A stretch of DNA of 64,000 bases from Rhizobium sp. Root1334 (GCF_001426665.1 NZ_LMEY01000001.1:316054-380053); one strand, 5' to 3'; positions 24,005-33,142 are shown, numbered from the stretch's first letter. A program made the numbers and translations. The notes: generated from the sequence alone by a model not told the origin.

Positions 24005-24604
24005 TTATGCTGCGGCTTCGTAAAGCTCGAGCACGTAATCCCAGTTGATCAGGCTGTCGACGAAGGCTTCGAGGTACTTCGGACGGGCGTTGCGGTAGTC
24101 GATGTAGTAGGAATGTTCCCAGACATCGACGCCGAGGATCGGCGATGCGCCGTGAACCAGCGGGTTTTCGCCGTTCGGGGTTTTCGAGATTTCCAGCTTG
24201 CCGCCCTTGACGGAGAGCCATGCCCAGCCCGAGCCGAACTGGCCGGCGCCGGCGGCGATGAAATCGGCGCGGAACTTGTCGTAGCCACCGAGATCGGACT
24301 TGATGGCCGCATCGAGCTTGGCCGGCAACTGCGTGCCGCCGCCGCCCTTTTTCATCCACTTCCAGAAATGCAGGTGGTTGTAATGCTGGCCGGCATTGTT
24401 GAACAGCGGCTGGTTGGTGCCGTAGGACTTCTTGACGATTTCTTCCAGCGACAGAGCGGAAAGACCGGCTTCTTCAGCCAGCTTGTTGCCGTTGGTCACG
24501 TAAGCCAGATGATGCTTGTCGTGGTGATACTCCAGCGTCTCGCGCGACATGTAAGGGGCGAGCGCGTCGTAGTCGTAAGGCAGGTTCGGCAATTCGAAAG
24601 CCAT
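24005..24604 (-). CDS. sodB: Superoxide dismutase, Fe/Mn type
   Basis: Converts superoxide to oxygen and hydrogen peroxide; 199 residues, the usual length. Metal ligands are in YHHDKHH (His27), NAGQHYNHLHFWKW, and DVWEHSYYIDY (Asp and His). GAGQFGSGWAWL matches the family core. GGAGA precedes the start by six bases. No signal peptide, so cytosolic. Whether Fe, Mn or cambialistic cannot be settled; the pattern is closer to Fe-type rhizobial enzymes. Monocistronic with a strong terminator. Confidence 0.95.
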   Translation of the reverse strand: MAFELPNLPYDYDALAPYMSRETLEYHHDKHHLAYVTNGNKLAEEAGLSALSLEEIVKKSYGTNQPLFNNAGQHYNHLHFWKWMKKGGGGTQLPAKLDAAIKSDLGGYDKFRADFIAAGAGQFGSGWAWLSVKGGKLEISKTPNGENPLVHGASPILGVDVWEHSYYIDYRNARPKYLEAFVDSLINWDYVLELYEAAA

Positions 24605-24849
24605 GATGGTATCTCCTCTTCTTGGCGGGATCCATGAAAGCCGGGTTGGAATTCATGAAAGAAATCTGTGAGGCGGAACATAGGGACCACTGCTGCAACA
24701 GGCAACCGCCGCCATGCCAAATTTCGCACCAGCAATGGAAAATACTTTCATCGCCAGAATGTTCCACAGCGAGGAAACGGGCACAGAATGGACATGATCC
24801 TTCGACAGGGTGGCCGCGAACCAGCCGATCCATAAGCCAAGGAAATCAG

Positions 24850-25176
24850 ATGTCTTTTCACCGCCGCTCTGCCCTGATCGCCGCTTTCGCCAGCCTGCTG
24901 CCATCAATCGCTGCCGCATCCTCGGATGACGCATGGGCCGCGATGCGGACAGACGTCTCGGCGAAATGCCTGAAGGCGGCGGCGGGATCGATCGAAAAGC
25001 CGAAGGCGGTCGTTGATCCCTTCGGTTCCGAGAGCTTCGGCCTTGCGCTGGTCAGCGGCAAGCCAAAGGGCGCCAAGGGCAAGATCACCCAGATCTGCGT
25101 CTACAACAAACAGACCAAGACCGTCGAACTGGGCGGTGAACTGACCGAACAGATGCTGAAGACGCCTGCAAAATGA
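24850..25176 (+). CDS. Small secreted hypothetical protein, 108 residues
   Basis: Residues 1-23 are a signal peptide (FHRRSALIAAFASLLPSIAAAS). The mature part of about 85 residues includes two cysteines (AKCLKAA and QICVYN) that could pair in the periplasm, plus a compact beta-rich segment (FGLALVSGKPKGAKGKITQICVYNKQTKTVEL, quoted in parts). AAGGAAA lies before the ATG at 24850; the longer upstream frame is unsupported. I do not recognise the family. It is followed 83 bases later by the DapA-like gene. Confidence 0.72.
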   Translation: MSFHRRSALIAAFASLLPSIAAASSDDAWAAMRTDVSAKCLKAAAGSIEKPKAVVDPFGSESFGLALVSGKPKGAKGKITQICVYNKQTKTVELGGELTEQMLKTPAK

Positions 25177-25259
25177 CACCGGGACAATCCCGCCATTGAC
25201 CTCTCACGGCAGGACGGTCACAGCTTGCGGGACTGCTTTCTCCAGCACAGAGACCCTAT

Positions 25260-26150
25260 ATGCTGTTTCATGGCCTGTCTGCCTTTCCGATCACCCCTTG
25301 CGACGCGGCTGGCCGCGTCGATACCGGTGCGTTGAGCAACCTTCTCAAGCGCATCGATGCGGCGGGGGCTGATTCCATCGGCCTGTTGGGAAGCACCGGG
25401 TCCTACATGTACCTCAGCCGGGCGGAAAAACGCCGCGCCATCGACACTGCCACGGAATGCCTTGGCGGCCGCACGCCCGTTATCGTCGGCGTCGGGGCAT
25501 TGAGGACCGATGAGGCGGTGGCACTGGCCCACGATGCGCAGGATGCCGGCGCACAGGGGCTGCTTCTGGCGCCGGCCTCCTATACGCCGCTTGGCGATGA
25601 TGAAGTATTCGAGCATTTTTCGGCGGTCGCGACAGCCACGTCCTTGCCGCTCTGCATCTACAACAATCCCGGCACGACGCATTTTTCGATCAGCCAGACG
25701 CTGCTGTCGCGTCTCTCGGCCATTCCCAACATCGCTGCCGTCAAAAATCCGGCGCTTGCCGCTGCCGACATTACGGCAGCCCATCAGGCAACAGTGTCTG
25801 CCGTTCCCGCCGGCTTCGCCGTTGGCTACAGCGGCGACTGGCTGGTGGCCGATGCCATCCTTGCGGGCGGTGCCGCCTGGTACAGCGTGGTCGCCGGGAC
25901 ACTGCCGGAACCCGCCGTCAAGCTGATGCGGGCAGCGCAAGCCGGCAATCGTCCCGAGGTCGCGCGCATCAATGGGCTGTTTGAACCGCTCTGGGCGCTG
26001 TTTCGAGAACTCAGCAGCTACCGCGTGGTCCATGCGATCGCCAACGTCCTGGAACTCAGCAAGTTTGATCCGCCACGGCCAATCCTGTCGCTGTCGCAGC
26101 AAGACCGGCTGAGGGTGAAGGCTGCGCTCGAGGTTTTGGCGGCGGTATAA
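25260..26150 (+). CDS. DapA-like (N-acetylneuraminate lyase superfamily) aldolase/hydro-lyase
   Basis: Class I TIM-barrel enzyme of 296 residues using a Schiff-base lysine, seen in AAVKNPALAA. The GSTGSYMYLS segment matches the GTTGE pyruvate-binding loop and LCIYNNPGTTHF holds the catalytic tyrosine. True dihydrodipicolinate synthases have YNVPxRT; here the arginine that binds the semialdehyde carboxylate is replaced (NNPGTT), so lysine biosynthesis is unlikely. A sugar-acid dehydratase or aldolase role is more plausible. No lysine or sugar-acid genes are adjacent. Ribosome site before 25260 is weak (GAGA). Confidence 0.82.
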   Translation: MLFHGLSAFPITPCDAAGRVDTGALSNLLKRIDAAGADSIGLLGSTGSYMYLSRAEKRRAIDTATECLGGRTPVIVGVGALRTDEAVALAHDAQDAGAQGLLLAPASYTPLGDDEVFEHFSAVATATSLPLCIYNNPGTTHFSISQTLLSRLSAIPNIAAVKNPALAAADITAAHQATVSAVPAGFAVGYSGDWLVADAILAGGAAWYSVVAGTLPEPAVKLMRAAQAGNRPEVARINGLFEPLWALFRELSSYRVVHAIANVLELSKFDPPRPILSLSQQDRLRVKAALEVLAAV

Positions 26151-26186
26151 CCAGCCGCTGCGGCCGGCCCGCCTGCCATTCAAGCC

Positions 26187-26372
26187 CTATTGGGCAAATG
26201 TAAGGACGGCAGCGGTGGCGCTGATCGCCAGGAGCGCCACGACGCACAACCGCAAAAGCATGGCGACGTCTTGCCGCCCCGTTGTTTCCGCCGTGACAAG
26301 GTGATCGGCGGCGGTGGTTTCGCGCGACCGTTGATACTGATGTGAAAGAACCGCGCCACGACCATAGAGCAT
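26187..26372 (-). CDS. Possible small tail-anchored membrane protein, 61 residues
   Basis: Supported by AAGGAAG six bases before the ATG at 26372 and by a hydrophobic C-terminal helix (MLLRLCVVALLAISATAAVL, residues 38-57). The first 37 residues are polar (YGRGAVLSHQYQRSRETT). No homologue is recognised, and another minus frame overlaps, so coding status is uncertain. It lies between the convergent end of the DapA-like gene and a divergent membrane protein gene. Confidence 0.42.
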   Translation of the reverse strand: MLYGRGAVLSHQYQRSRETTAADHLVTAETTGRQDVAMLLRLCVVALLAISATAAVLTFAQ

Positions 26373-26605
26373 TGAAAACTTCCTTCTGGTTGACCGTTTG
26401 CGTCGCCGCTTCGCATCAGAGGCAAAAGCTGCGGGCGCAGCACCGTTTTAGGTCGAAGCAGCATAGGATTTCGATTGCGCCCGCCCGGCGAACATATCAA
26501 AATCCCATAGGACCGCGGCCACCCGGTGCACTCAGCCCGGCGGCACCTGACGGCAGGCCGGCTGATTTTTCTGCGCATCGATCATTATCATTCAGGGGGA
26601 TTTCC

Positions 26606-27112
26606 ATGGCCAATCCATTGTCCACGCTCGGCATCGTTCACACCGTCATCAGCGTCGTGCCGATCATCGCGGGGCTCTATTCCTTTTCGAAATATGCCGC
26701 CATCCTGCCGAAATCGAATTCCGGGCGGATATACATCATTACGCTGTTCCTGTCGGCGATCACCTCGTTCGGCCTGTCGAGCACCGGCGGGTTCAATGCC
26801 GGCCATGCGATCGGCATCATCGCCATGCTGGCAGTGATCTTTTCCATCGTCATCGCGCAACTCGGCTGGTTCGGCCGCCTCAACCGCTACCTGCAGGCGC
26901 TGTCGATGTCGTTCACCTTCTTCCTCTTGATGATCCCCGGCATCAACGAGACCCTGTCGCGCCTGCCGCCCTCAAGCCCGATCGGCAACGGTCCGGATTC
27001 GCCGCCGGTCCAGACGATCACCGCCATCTGGGCCGTGATCTTCCTGCTCGGCATCTGTCTTCAGGCCTTTATCATGCACCGCCGCTCAGGCTCCGGCGCC
27101 CTGCCCGCCTGA
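26606..27112 (+). CDS. Four-helix inner-membrane protein, unknown function
   Basis: 168 residues with four evident membrane helices: about 7-27 (GIVHTVISVVPIIAGLYSF), 43-60, 68-90 (AIGIIAMLAVIFSIVIAQL) and 135-158. A short loop carries SSPIGNGPDSPP. GGGGGA seven bases before the ATG at 26606 supports this start over the longer frame. The layout resembles DUF2306-like or other small quinone-site membrane proteins, but no haem or metal ligand pair is convincing. A hairpin immediately after its stop probably helps termination. Stands alone. Confidence 0.75.
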   Translation: MANPLSTLGIVHTVISVVPIIAGLYSFSKYAAILPKSNSGRIYIITLFLSAITSFGLSSTGGFNAGHAIGIIAMLAVIFSIVIAQLGWFGRLNRYLQALSMSFTFFLLMIPGINETLSRLPPSSPIGNGPDSPPVQTITAIWAVIFLLGICLQAFIMHRRSGSGALPA

Positions 27113-27133
27113 CGGCAGCGAGAGGCGCTGCCG
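27113..27133. terminator. Hairpin at the stop of the membrane protein gene
   Basis: CGGCAGCG, loop AGAGG, CGCTGCCG: perfect 8-base stem starting on the base after the stop. No T-run follows, so it may stabilise the 3' end rather than terminate by itself. Confidence 0.4.
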
Positions 27134-27179
27134 ACGGGTCTTCCCGCGTCATCGAGACTGATGACGCTGGCAGTGTCTC

Positions 27180-28130
27180 TTACTCAGCCGCCTGCACTTG
27201 AGAAGGGCCGGTGGCGATCGCCTCCTTGACCGCAAGCTCCGCCATGGCCAGCGCTGCCTCGCGGGTCTTGGCTGCGGCAACGAAGCGGCCGTTGTGGCAG
27301 AAGCTTGCACCTTTCACCCCGGAAGCAGCTTCCAGGTCGCCATTGGTGAGGCCAGCCCAGGCGGCCGGCAGGTCGGCGCGGACTTCAAAACCTTCGTCGG
27401 CCCGGCGGATGGTGGTCAGGCACCAGTCCTTGTCGCGCGGGTGGACGACGAACAGCAGGTGATCGGCGCCCGCCTTGATGATGGCCGGACGGAACGGCAT
27501 GCCCATCGGCAGTTCCAGAATACGCCCCTCGCCGGCATCGACGATCGCCTGATGCACCAGCGCCTCGGCCCGCAATTTGGCAGCGCTCTTCCCGATCCGG
27601 GCCTCGACGAACGCGCGGGCGATAACAAGAGCGCCATCAAAGGCCTGATCGTCGGCGTCCGGATCGGTCTCGTCGAAAACGGGCTTGAGGGTTTCCAGCA
27701 GCACGGGCAGGCTCAGCCCACCCAGCAACCCGGCAACCGACGGGCTGAGCGCGCCATTGTCGACCAGATCGATTGGGAGCACGAAGCCGGCATCGAACGA
27801 GGCATGCACGGTTTCGACATGGGCTTCTGGAACACCGAAGGCTGCGAGATAATCGCGGCCAAAATGCTTCCAGATTAGGCCGAATGAACTATAGGGCTGG
27901 CCATCCTCGCGCATCGGCGCGCCGCGCTGATGGTGATCAAAGATGCGCGTCCCGGCATCATAGGCGCCACCGACATCATAGATGACCCGGTCTGCAGCCG
28001 GTGTGATCCATTCCGGCGCCCGGCTGCGCACGATGCGCGCCTGCGGGAAAAGCCGGGTGAGGATGACACTCGACAAAAGCTCATCAGCATGGAAGCCACC
28101 GGAATGGGTGACGAGGAATTCTGGGGTCAT
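27180..28130 (-). CDS. MYG1 family protein (DHH-like metal-dependent hydrolase)
   Basis: Member of the MYG1/UPF0160 family, related to DHH phosphoesterases; the eukaryotic member is a 3'-5' RNA exonuclease. Of 316 residues, key motifs are VTHSGGFHADELLS near the N-terminus, VIYDVGG, and RIFDHHQRG near 70, the metal-binding DHH. LPMGMPFRP and SFCHNGRFVAAA are C-terminal family blocks. The start at 28130 gives the conserved TPEFLVTHSGG opening; the open frame continues to 28202. The bacterial role is not established. Monocistronic. Confidence 0.9.
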   Translation of the reverse strand: MTPEFLVTHSGGFHADELLSSVILTRLFPQARIVRSRAPEWITPAADRVIYDVGGAYDAGTRIFDHHQRGAPMREDGQPYSSFGLIWKHFGRDYLAAFGVPEAHVETVHASFDAGFVLPIDLVDNGALSPSVAGLLGGLSLPVLLETLKPVFDETDPDADDQAFDGALVIARAFVEARIGKSAAKLRAEALVHQAIVDAGEGRILELPMGMPFRPAIIKAGADHLLFVVHPRDKDWCLTTIRRADEGFEVRADLPAAWAGLTNGDLEAASGVKGASFCHNGRFVAAAKTREAALAMAELAVKEAIATGPSQVQAAE

Positions 28131-28284
28131 GCCGGGATACGCCTTGTTGTTTGCGGAAATTTGCTTGGGAGTTTGCACCAGATAGCCATTGCCGCGTGTC
28201 ATCTCAACCCGTCACTTATGTGTTTGACGTGCGGATCGCAGGCACTTCAGGCAAGCAGATGCGTGTTGGCAGCGATTGAGGGCC

Positions 28285-29367
28285 TTAGCCAGCAGAGCCG
28301 GTTTGTTGCTGTAGCTCTGGAGGGCGCCGGACGGGAACAGGGACATCCGCCGGGTTCTCGCTGGCCTTCGTGCTGATGGCGTGGACCTGGCCGGGTATTT
28401 CGTCGCGCAAATAGCTCGGATTGCCCGGCAATCCCATCGGGTACAGTGCGTTCCGGCTCGCCTCGTAGGCCGCACTCTTGTCGGTGCAGAGGCGGACACG
28501 CATATCCTGAGGCGCCACATCGGTCCGGTTTTGCAGATTGCCGACTAGCCCCGCATTGGCCGGCAGGCCGCCTTCAAAAGCTTGTGTCAGATATTGCGCC
28601 GAACGCTCGTTGCGTTCCCGCTCCGTCGTTGCGCCCAAAATCACCACCGCCACGCGTTTTCCATTGCGCGTGGCCAGCCCGACGAAATTCCGCCCGGATG
28701 CGCAGAGAAAACCGGTCTTCATGCCGATCGTGCCGTCAAAGCGGGTGAGCAGCAGATTGTTGGATTTGATCTCCTTGCCGTCGATCGTGACGGCCGACGC
28801 CAGGAAGAAACGCCGGTATTGCGGAAACAGCCGGTCCACTTCCATGCCAAGGATCGCGAGATCGCGGGCGGTGGTATAGTTGGTCTTGTCAAACAGGCCG
28901 TTTGGATTGGAAAAATGGGTGCCGGTCAGCCCGAGGCGGGCCGCCGCTTCGTTCATTTTCCGGACAAAGGCCGTTTCGTCGGGAGCCACTGCTTCAGCCA
29001 GGGCCGTCGCGACATCATTTGCCGACGCGGTGATGGTGGCAAACAGCGCATCTTCCAGCGTCATCGTCCGCCCGAAAGTGAGGCCGGATTCGAGAAAGGC
29101 CTGTTTCGTTGCATTGCGGGTCATTGTGACAGGTGTGGACAGGCTCACCTCGCCGGAGCGCAAGGCTTCAAACACGACAAATGCCGTCATCAGCTTGGTC
29201 GTCGAGGCCGGATACCAGGGCACGCCTGCATCCTCCTGATACAGCACCTGCTGACTGTCGGCATCGACAACGAGCACAGGCGTCGCATGTGCCGGCGCGC
29301 ACAGGAAAAGCGACGCCATAAACGCCAATTTTTTCCAGGGCCGTCTGGCCAATATGTTTTCGGTCAT
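28285..29367 (-). CDS. D-alanyl-D-alanine carboxypeptidase (penicillin-binding protein, S11 family)
   Basis: Periplasmic enzyme that trims the terminal D-Ala from peptidoglycan pentapeptides. 360 residues: signal peptide at 1-28 (LAFMASLFLCAPAHA), then the three active-site motifs SxxK in PASTTKLM near 55, SxN in TASANDVA near 114 and KTG in GMKTGFLCASG near 218. The C-terminal region (about 260-360) is long and ends proline-rich (VPVPVRRPPELQQQ). GGAGA eight bases before 29367 fixes the start. It lies 155 bases upstream of the MYG1 gene on the same strand but with no sign of shared function. Confidence 0.93.
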   Translation of the reverse strand: MTENILARRPWKKLAFMASLFLCAPAHATPVLVVDADSQQVLYQEDAGVPWYPASTTKLMTAFVVFEALRSGEVSLSTPVTMTRNATKQAFLESGLTFGRTMTLEDALFATITASANDVATALAEAVAPDETAFVRKMNEAAARLGLTGTHFSNPNGLFDKTNYTTARDLAILGMEVDRLFPQYRRFFLASAVTIDGKEIKSNNLLLTRFDGTIGMKTGFLCASGRNFVGLATRNGKRVAVVILGATTERERNERSAQYLTQAFEGGLPANAGLVGNLQNRTDVAPQDMRVRLCTDKSAAYEASRNALYPMGLPGNPSYLRDEIPGQVHAISTKASENPADVPVPVRRPPELQQQTGSAG

Positions 29368-29529
29368 GTGCCGGTCTCCGGAGAAAGGCATCGTAATGAC
29401 ATGATGCACCACGAAAGGACAAGCGTTTGCTGCGGTAGTATGGCGAAAGGGTGGCTGGGAAGAACCGGCTTTGCCCAATCGCTGGGAAAGAGCCATCCGC
29501 TTGCCGCGGATGGCCGGTTTATAACGTTC

Positions 29530-30417
29530 TTACAAATCCGACGCCGATGAATGCGCCCAGTCCATATACAGGTCCTTGGCCTTGGCGGCGATTGGGCCTG
29601 GCTGGAGGTCGCGGTCTTCGAGTTTGGTGACAGGGACGACCTTGGAGTAATTGCCGGAGGTGAAGATCTCGTCGGCGGTCTCGAAATCGGCGAGCGTCAG
29701 CGTCGTTTCGACGACGTCGAAACCGGCGTCACGCAGAAGGCCGATGACGCGGAAGCGGGTGATGCCGGCGAGGAAGGTCTTGTTGGAGGCGGGCGTGAAG
29801 ACGACGCCGTCTTTCACCATGAAGACGTTGGACGAGCCGGTCTCGGCGATATTGCCAAGCATGTCGCGCACCAGCGCATTGGAGAAGCCGCGCTTGCGGG
29901 CCTCGATCAGGATACGGCCATTATTGGGATAGAGGCAACCTGCCTTGGCGTCGGTCGGCATGCATTCGATCGTCGGGCGACGGAAGGGGGAAACAGTCAG
30001 CGACTGGCCGCCCGGGCCTTCGCCCATCGGCGCTTCAAACAGGCAGAGTGCAAACCGGGTCGAATCGGGATCAACGGCCACGACGCTGCCGGGCATGCCA
30101 TGTTCGCCCCAATACATCGGCTTGATATAGATGGCGGTCTGGCCGTCGAATTTCTTCACACCTTCCCAGGCCAATGCCTCGATATCCTCTGCGGTCACCA
30201 CCGGCTTCAGGCCGAGCGCCAAGGCCGAACGGTTGACGCGCTGGCAATGCAGGTCGAGATCCGGCGCGATGCCGTCGAACCAGCGGGCGCCGTCAAACAC
30301 GGTCGAGCCCAGCCACATGGCATGCGAGGTCGGACCGATCAGCGGCGGATTGCCGGAAAGCCATTCGCCATCGACATAGGTCCAGGTGGCGCTGCGCGGG
30401 GATGTATCGACGGCCAT
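29530..30417 (-). CDS. ilvE: Branched-chain amino acid aminotransferase (class IV PLP)
   Basis: Transfers amino groups between Val/Leu/Ile and 2-oxoglutarate. 295 residues of the class IV fold; the PLP lysine is in TDAKAGCLYPN near 163, with GNIAETGSSNVF near 197 and FTSGNYSKVVPV near 260 as phosphate- and substrate-loop motifs. AGGAGA before the ATG at 30417 favours this start over an 18-residue longer frame. A related D-amino acid or aminodeoxychorismate enzyme cannot be excluded, but the length and motifs fit branched-chain enzymes. Divergent to the alcohol dehydrogenase gene. Confidence 0.88.
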   Translation of the reverse strand: MAVDTSPRSATWTYVDGEWLSGNPPLIGPTSHAMWLGSTVFDGARWFDGIAPDLDLHCQRVNRSALALGLKPVVTAEDIEALAWEGVKKFDGQTAIYIKPMYWGEHGMPGSVVAVDPDSTRFALCLFEAPMGEGPGGQSLTVSPFRRPTIECMPTDAKAGCLYPNNGRILIEARKRGFSNALVRDMLGNIAETGSSNVFMVKDGVVFTPASNKTFLAGITRFRVIGLLRDAGFDVVETTLTLADFETADEIFTSGNYSKVVPVTKLEDRDLQPGPIAAKAKDLYMDWAHSSASDL

Positions 30418-30570
30418 AGTGATCTCCTTTTGGTCTCTTGATTTTGCCCGGCATAGCCGGAAAATCGACAAGTGGGGTAAATAGGTACATCAAAAAAAGT
30501 CATGCCGTCCAATCTGGATCGCAAAGTTCCGCTCGCCTAGTCTGTTGCCAGAAGCAAAAGGACCCATCCG

Positions 30571-31611
30571 ATGAAAGCCATGTATTACGACGCCTTCGGC
30601 AAGACGCCGGATATTCGCGTGCTGCCGGACCCGACACCGAGCGCCGATGGCGTCGTCATCAAGGTCGAGGCGACCGGGCTCTGCCGCAGCGACTGGCACG
30701 GCTGGATGGGGCATGATCCGGATATCAACCTGCCGCATGTGCCCGGCCATGAACTGGCAGGCACCGTTGCTGCCACCGGCAAGGGCGTGCTGCGCTACAA
30801 AGTGGGCGACCGCGTAACAGTTCCCTTTGTCTCCGGCTGTGGCCGCTGCGGCGAGTGTCATTCGGGCAATCAACAGGTCTGCGCCAACCAGTTCCAGCCG
30901 GGCTTTACCCATTGGGGCTCGTTTGCCGAATATGTCGCCATCGATTTTGCCGACCAGAACCTCGTGCATCTGCCCGACAATCTCGACTATGCGACTGCCG
31001 CCAGCCTCGGCTGCCGGTTTGCCACCTCGTTCCGCGCCATTGTCGACCAGGGCCGGGTGCGTGGCGGCGAATGGGTGGCGGTACATGGCTGCGGCGGCGT
31101 TGGCCTGTCGGCGATCATGATCGCGACCGCGCTTGGCGCCAACGTCATCGCGATTGATATTTCCGAGACGAAACTCTCCTTCGCCCGCGAGATCGGCGCC
31201 GTCGCCACCATCGACGGCAGCGTCACCGGCGATGTGGCCGAAGCCGTGCGCGACATCACCAAGGGCGGCGCGCATGTGTCGATCGATGCGCTCGGCTCGC
31301 CCGTCACCTGTTTCAATTCAATCAAGAACCTGCGCCGCCGCGGCCGCCATGTGCAGGTCGGCCTGATGCTCGGCGACCATGCGACTCCACAGATCCCGAT
31401 GTCACAGGTGATCGGTCACGAACTGGAAATCTACGGCAGCCACGGCATGCAGGCGTGGCGCTATCAGGAGATGATAGCGATGCTGGAGACCGGCAAGCTC
31501 AACCCGCAAAAGTTGATCGGCCGCCATATCAGCCTGGAGGAAGCTGTGCCGGCGTTGATGACGATGGACACGGCCCAGGACCTCGGCATCAGCGTCATCA
31601 CGCGGTTTTAG
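30571..31611 (+). CDS. Zinc-dependent alcohol dehydrogenase (medium-chain family)
   Basis: NAD(P)-dependent oxidoreductase of 346 residues. Catalytic zinc ligands are Cys38 ([10 protein letters not shown]), His60 and Glu61 (VPGHELAG). The structural zinc lobe is complete ([17 protein letters not shown]). The nucleotide site is [13 protein letters not shown] followed by AIDISETK, where the aspartate favours NAD. No ribosome site is strong (AAAAGGA at about nine bases). Substrate unknown. The 3' side is a 196-base gap ending in a terminator that precedes a tiny membrane protein gene. Confidence 0.9.
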   Translation: MKAMYYDAFGKTPDIRVLPDPTPSADGVVIKVEATGLCRSDWHGWMGHDPDINLPHVPGHELAGTVAATGKGVLRYKVGDRVTVPFVSGCGRCGECHSGNQQVCANQFQPGFTHWGSFAEYVAIDFADQNLVHLPDNLDYATAASLGCRFATSFRAIVDQGRVRGGEWVAVHGCGGVGLSAIMIATALGANVIAIDISETKLSFAREIGAVATIDGSVTGDVAEAVRDITKGGAHVSIDALGSPVTCFNSIKNLRRRGRHVQVGLMLGDHATPQIPMSQVIGHELEIYGSHGMQAWRYQEMIAMLETGKLNPQKLIGRHISLEEAVPALMTMDTAQDLGISVITRF

Positions 31612-31770
31612 CAGCCAATCCCGGGGTCTTCCGCAGACCCGGCCAAAGCCCGGCACGGCATTGGCCGGGGACACCCGGCCGTTTCTGCCTGCGGTCTAAA
31701 ACCACCCTTTGCCAGCATATTCTGTAAAACACAGCTTCCCTTCAGACGAGAACGCCCTAATTCAACCACA

Positions 31771-31794
31771 GGCGCACGCTGCGCCCGTTTTTTT
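31771..31794 (+). terminator. Intrinsic terminator abutting the ribosome site of the 55-residue gene
   Basis: GGCGCA, CGC, TGCGCC (31771-31785), then CG and seven Ts (31788-31794), followed directly by AGGAG at 31795-31799. Transcripts arriving from the alcohol dehydrogenase would stop here; expression of the small gene needs read-through or a start inside this stretch. Confidence 0.7.
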
Positions 31795-31807
31795 AGGAGT
31801 GGGATAA

Positions 31808-31975
31808 ATGGCATCATCCGTGCTGATCAGTATTCTGATTACATTTCTCGTTATCGTACTTGTTCTCTATCTGGTCGCGCGCCTGCCGATCGATGGCCGC
31901 GCCAAGCAGATTGTTCAGATCATCGTGCTGATCATCGGTATTATTTCACTTCTGAAATATCTCGCTGTCTTCTAG
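31808..31975 (+). CDS. Small inner-membrane protein (Thivi_2564-like), 55 residues
   Basis: Two hydrophobic helices (residues about 5-25, VLISILITFLVIVLVLYLVA, and 35-55, QIVQIIVLIIGIISLLKYLA) joined by LPIDGRAK. This two-helix pattern with a central P-I-D/x-G-R-x-K turn matches the Thivi_2564 family of tiny membrane proteins, whose function is unknown. AGGAG is nine bases before the ATG. The gene is preceded directly by a terminator hairpin. Confidence 0.78.
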   Translation: MASSVLISILITFLVIVLVLYLVARLPIDGRAKQIVQIIVLIIGIISLLKYLAVF

Positions 31976-32065
31976 CGCTGCGAGAGAGAATACTCTCTCG
32001 TCACCCGCCCTTCGGATAGCCCGTTTCGACATGCCCAGTTTCGGCCAGCAAAGTGAGTGCACAGA

Positions 32066-32269
32066 TTGACCAGCAAAAACGCCACCAAGACCGCCGCCAA
32101 ACCAACCGCACGGCGAAGCCCGGACGAAACCTCGGCGGCCGCCCAGCACATCATCAACGCGGAACTGGTGGCGCGCAACAAGAAGACGGCCATGCTGAAA
32201 GCCTTGCGGCTTGCCCAGGAACAGGCGGAAGAAAAACCTGTGAAGGTTGCGGCCAAGAAGAAGAAATAG
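32066..32269 (+). CDS. Small Lys/Ala-rich protein, 67 residues
   Basis: Basic, low-complexity protein: TSKNATKTAAKPTARRS at the N-terminus, a helical middle (IINAELVARNKKTAMLKALR) and a C-terminal KVAAKKKK tail. GTGAG eight bases before the TTG at 32066 supports this start; GTG at 32057 would add three residues without a ribosome site. Such basic tails suggest nucleic acid or ribosome contact, but no family is recognised. Overlaps a long frame upstream of the phosphatase that I regard as a shadow. Confidence 0.58.
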   Translation: MTSKNATKTAAKPTARRSPDETSAAAQHIINAELVARNKKTAMLKALRLAQEQAEEKPVKVAAKKKK

Positions 32270-32475
32270 CGGCCAAGCCGCGGCAGTTTCCCGTCGCAAC
32301 GCCTGAAAATCCTTTCATTTTTCCGGCTTCACAGCAACCAAGTGGGCGTGTGAAATGGGGCGATAGCCGCACAGCGTTGCAGCGCTCAATCCGTCCCTTT
32401 CAAAAACCCTCTTCCCCCGCCCCCATTCCAACTGGTATTTTCCCGTCTCACGGCAACGGAATCACGAGGCGATCC

Positions 32476-33045
32476 ATGGCACTGGCAGCGGAAAGGCAGG
32501 ACAAGCAGACGGATATGCTCTATGCGCCCTTGCTGGCGGCCAATGCAGGCCATCCGAATGGCTGGCCTGCCTGCCTGATCGTCGCGTCTCAAACGGAGGC
32601 ACGGCACAACAAGGCGGTCTGGGCGCCGAGCCACCTGATCTCGATCCGGGCGCCGGGAACGAAACTTCTGTCGATGATCGACCTGCCGGCGGAACGGCAT
32701 CTGGAATTACTGTTCGGCGATGTCACCGATCCCGACGAAACGGATGCGGCCAAGTCCGCCCATATCGAGCAGGCCTTCGCCTTTATCGACGGCCTGCCTG
32801 AGGATGCGCATCTCCTTGTTCACTGCCTGCGCGGCATCGGCCGTTCGACGGCACTGACGCTCGGAATCCTCGCCCGTTACATGGATCCGGAAGATGCGGC
32901 GGCGGCACTGCATGGATTGAGACCGGAGGCCAAACCGAACCGGCACGTGACCGGGCTTTGCGACACCGTTCTCGGCCTCAAGGGGCGGCTGGCCAAGCAG
33001 GCGCTGCGGTTTCCGGCCAAAGTCTGGAAACCCGCGAAGAGTTGA
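32476..33045 (+). CDS. Protein tyrosine / dual-specificity phosphatase-like protein
   Basis: Cytoplasmic phosphatase of 189 residues. The signature loop HCxxGxxRS is present as LVHCLRGIGRSTALT near 115, and the general-acid region is probably FGDVTDPDET near 78. The length and order match bacterial tyrosine-phosphatase-like proteins of rhizobia. GAGG seven bases before the ATG at 32476 supports the start; ATG at 32515 is an alternative. Substrate unknown. It precedes the haloacid dehalogenase gene by 200 bases with a promoter-like sequence between them. Confidence 0.8.
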   Translation: MALAAERQDKQTDMLYAPLLAANAGHPNGWPACLIVASQTEARHNKAVWAPSHLISIRAPGTKLLSMIDLPAERHLELLFGDVTDPDETDAAKSAHIEQAFAFIDGLPEDAHLLVHCLRGIGRSTALTLGILARYMDPEDAAAALHGLRPEAKPNRHVTGLCDTVLGLKGRLAKQALRFPAKVWKPAKS

Positions 33046-33142
33046 TGCGGATTGCGCCGAGAAACATTGTGCGGCGCACAAATCTTTGACATGATCCCGG
33101 TAGAGAACCGTATCCAAGCGGCAATCGCAGGATGCTCTCGCC

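Noticed and set aside
31612-31740. GC-rich short inverted repeats after the alcohol dehydrogenase
   Set aside because: No T-run and imperfect stems; not strong enough to call a terminator.
32053-32475. Upstream part of the long frame preceding the phosphatase
   Set aside because: Overlaps the small basic ORF in another frame and shows no domain; the phosphatase start at 32476 has a ribosome site.
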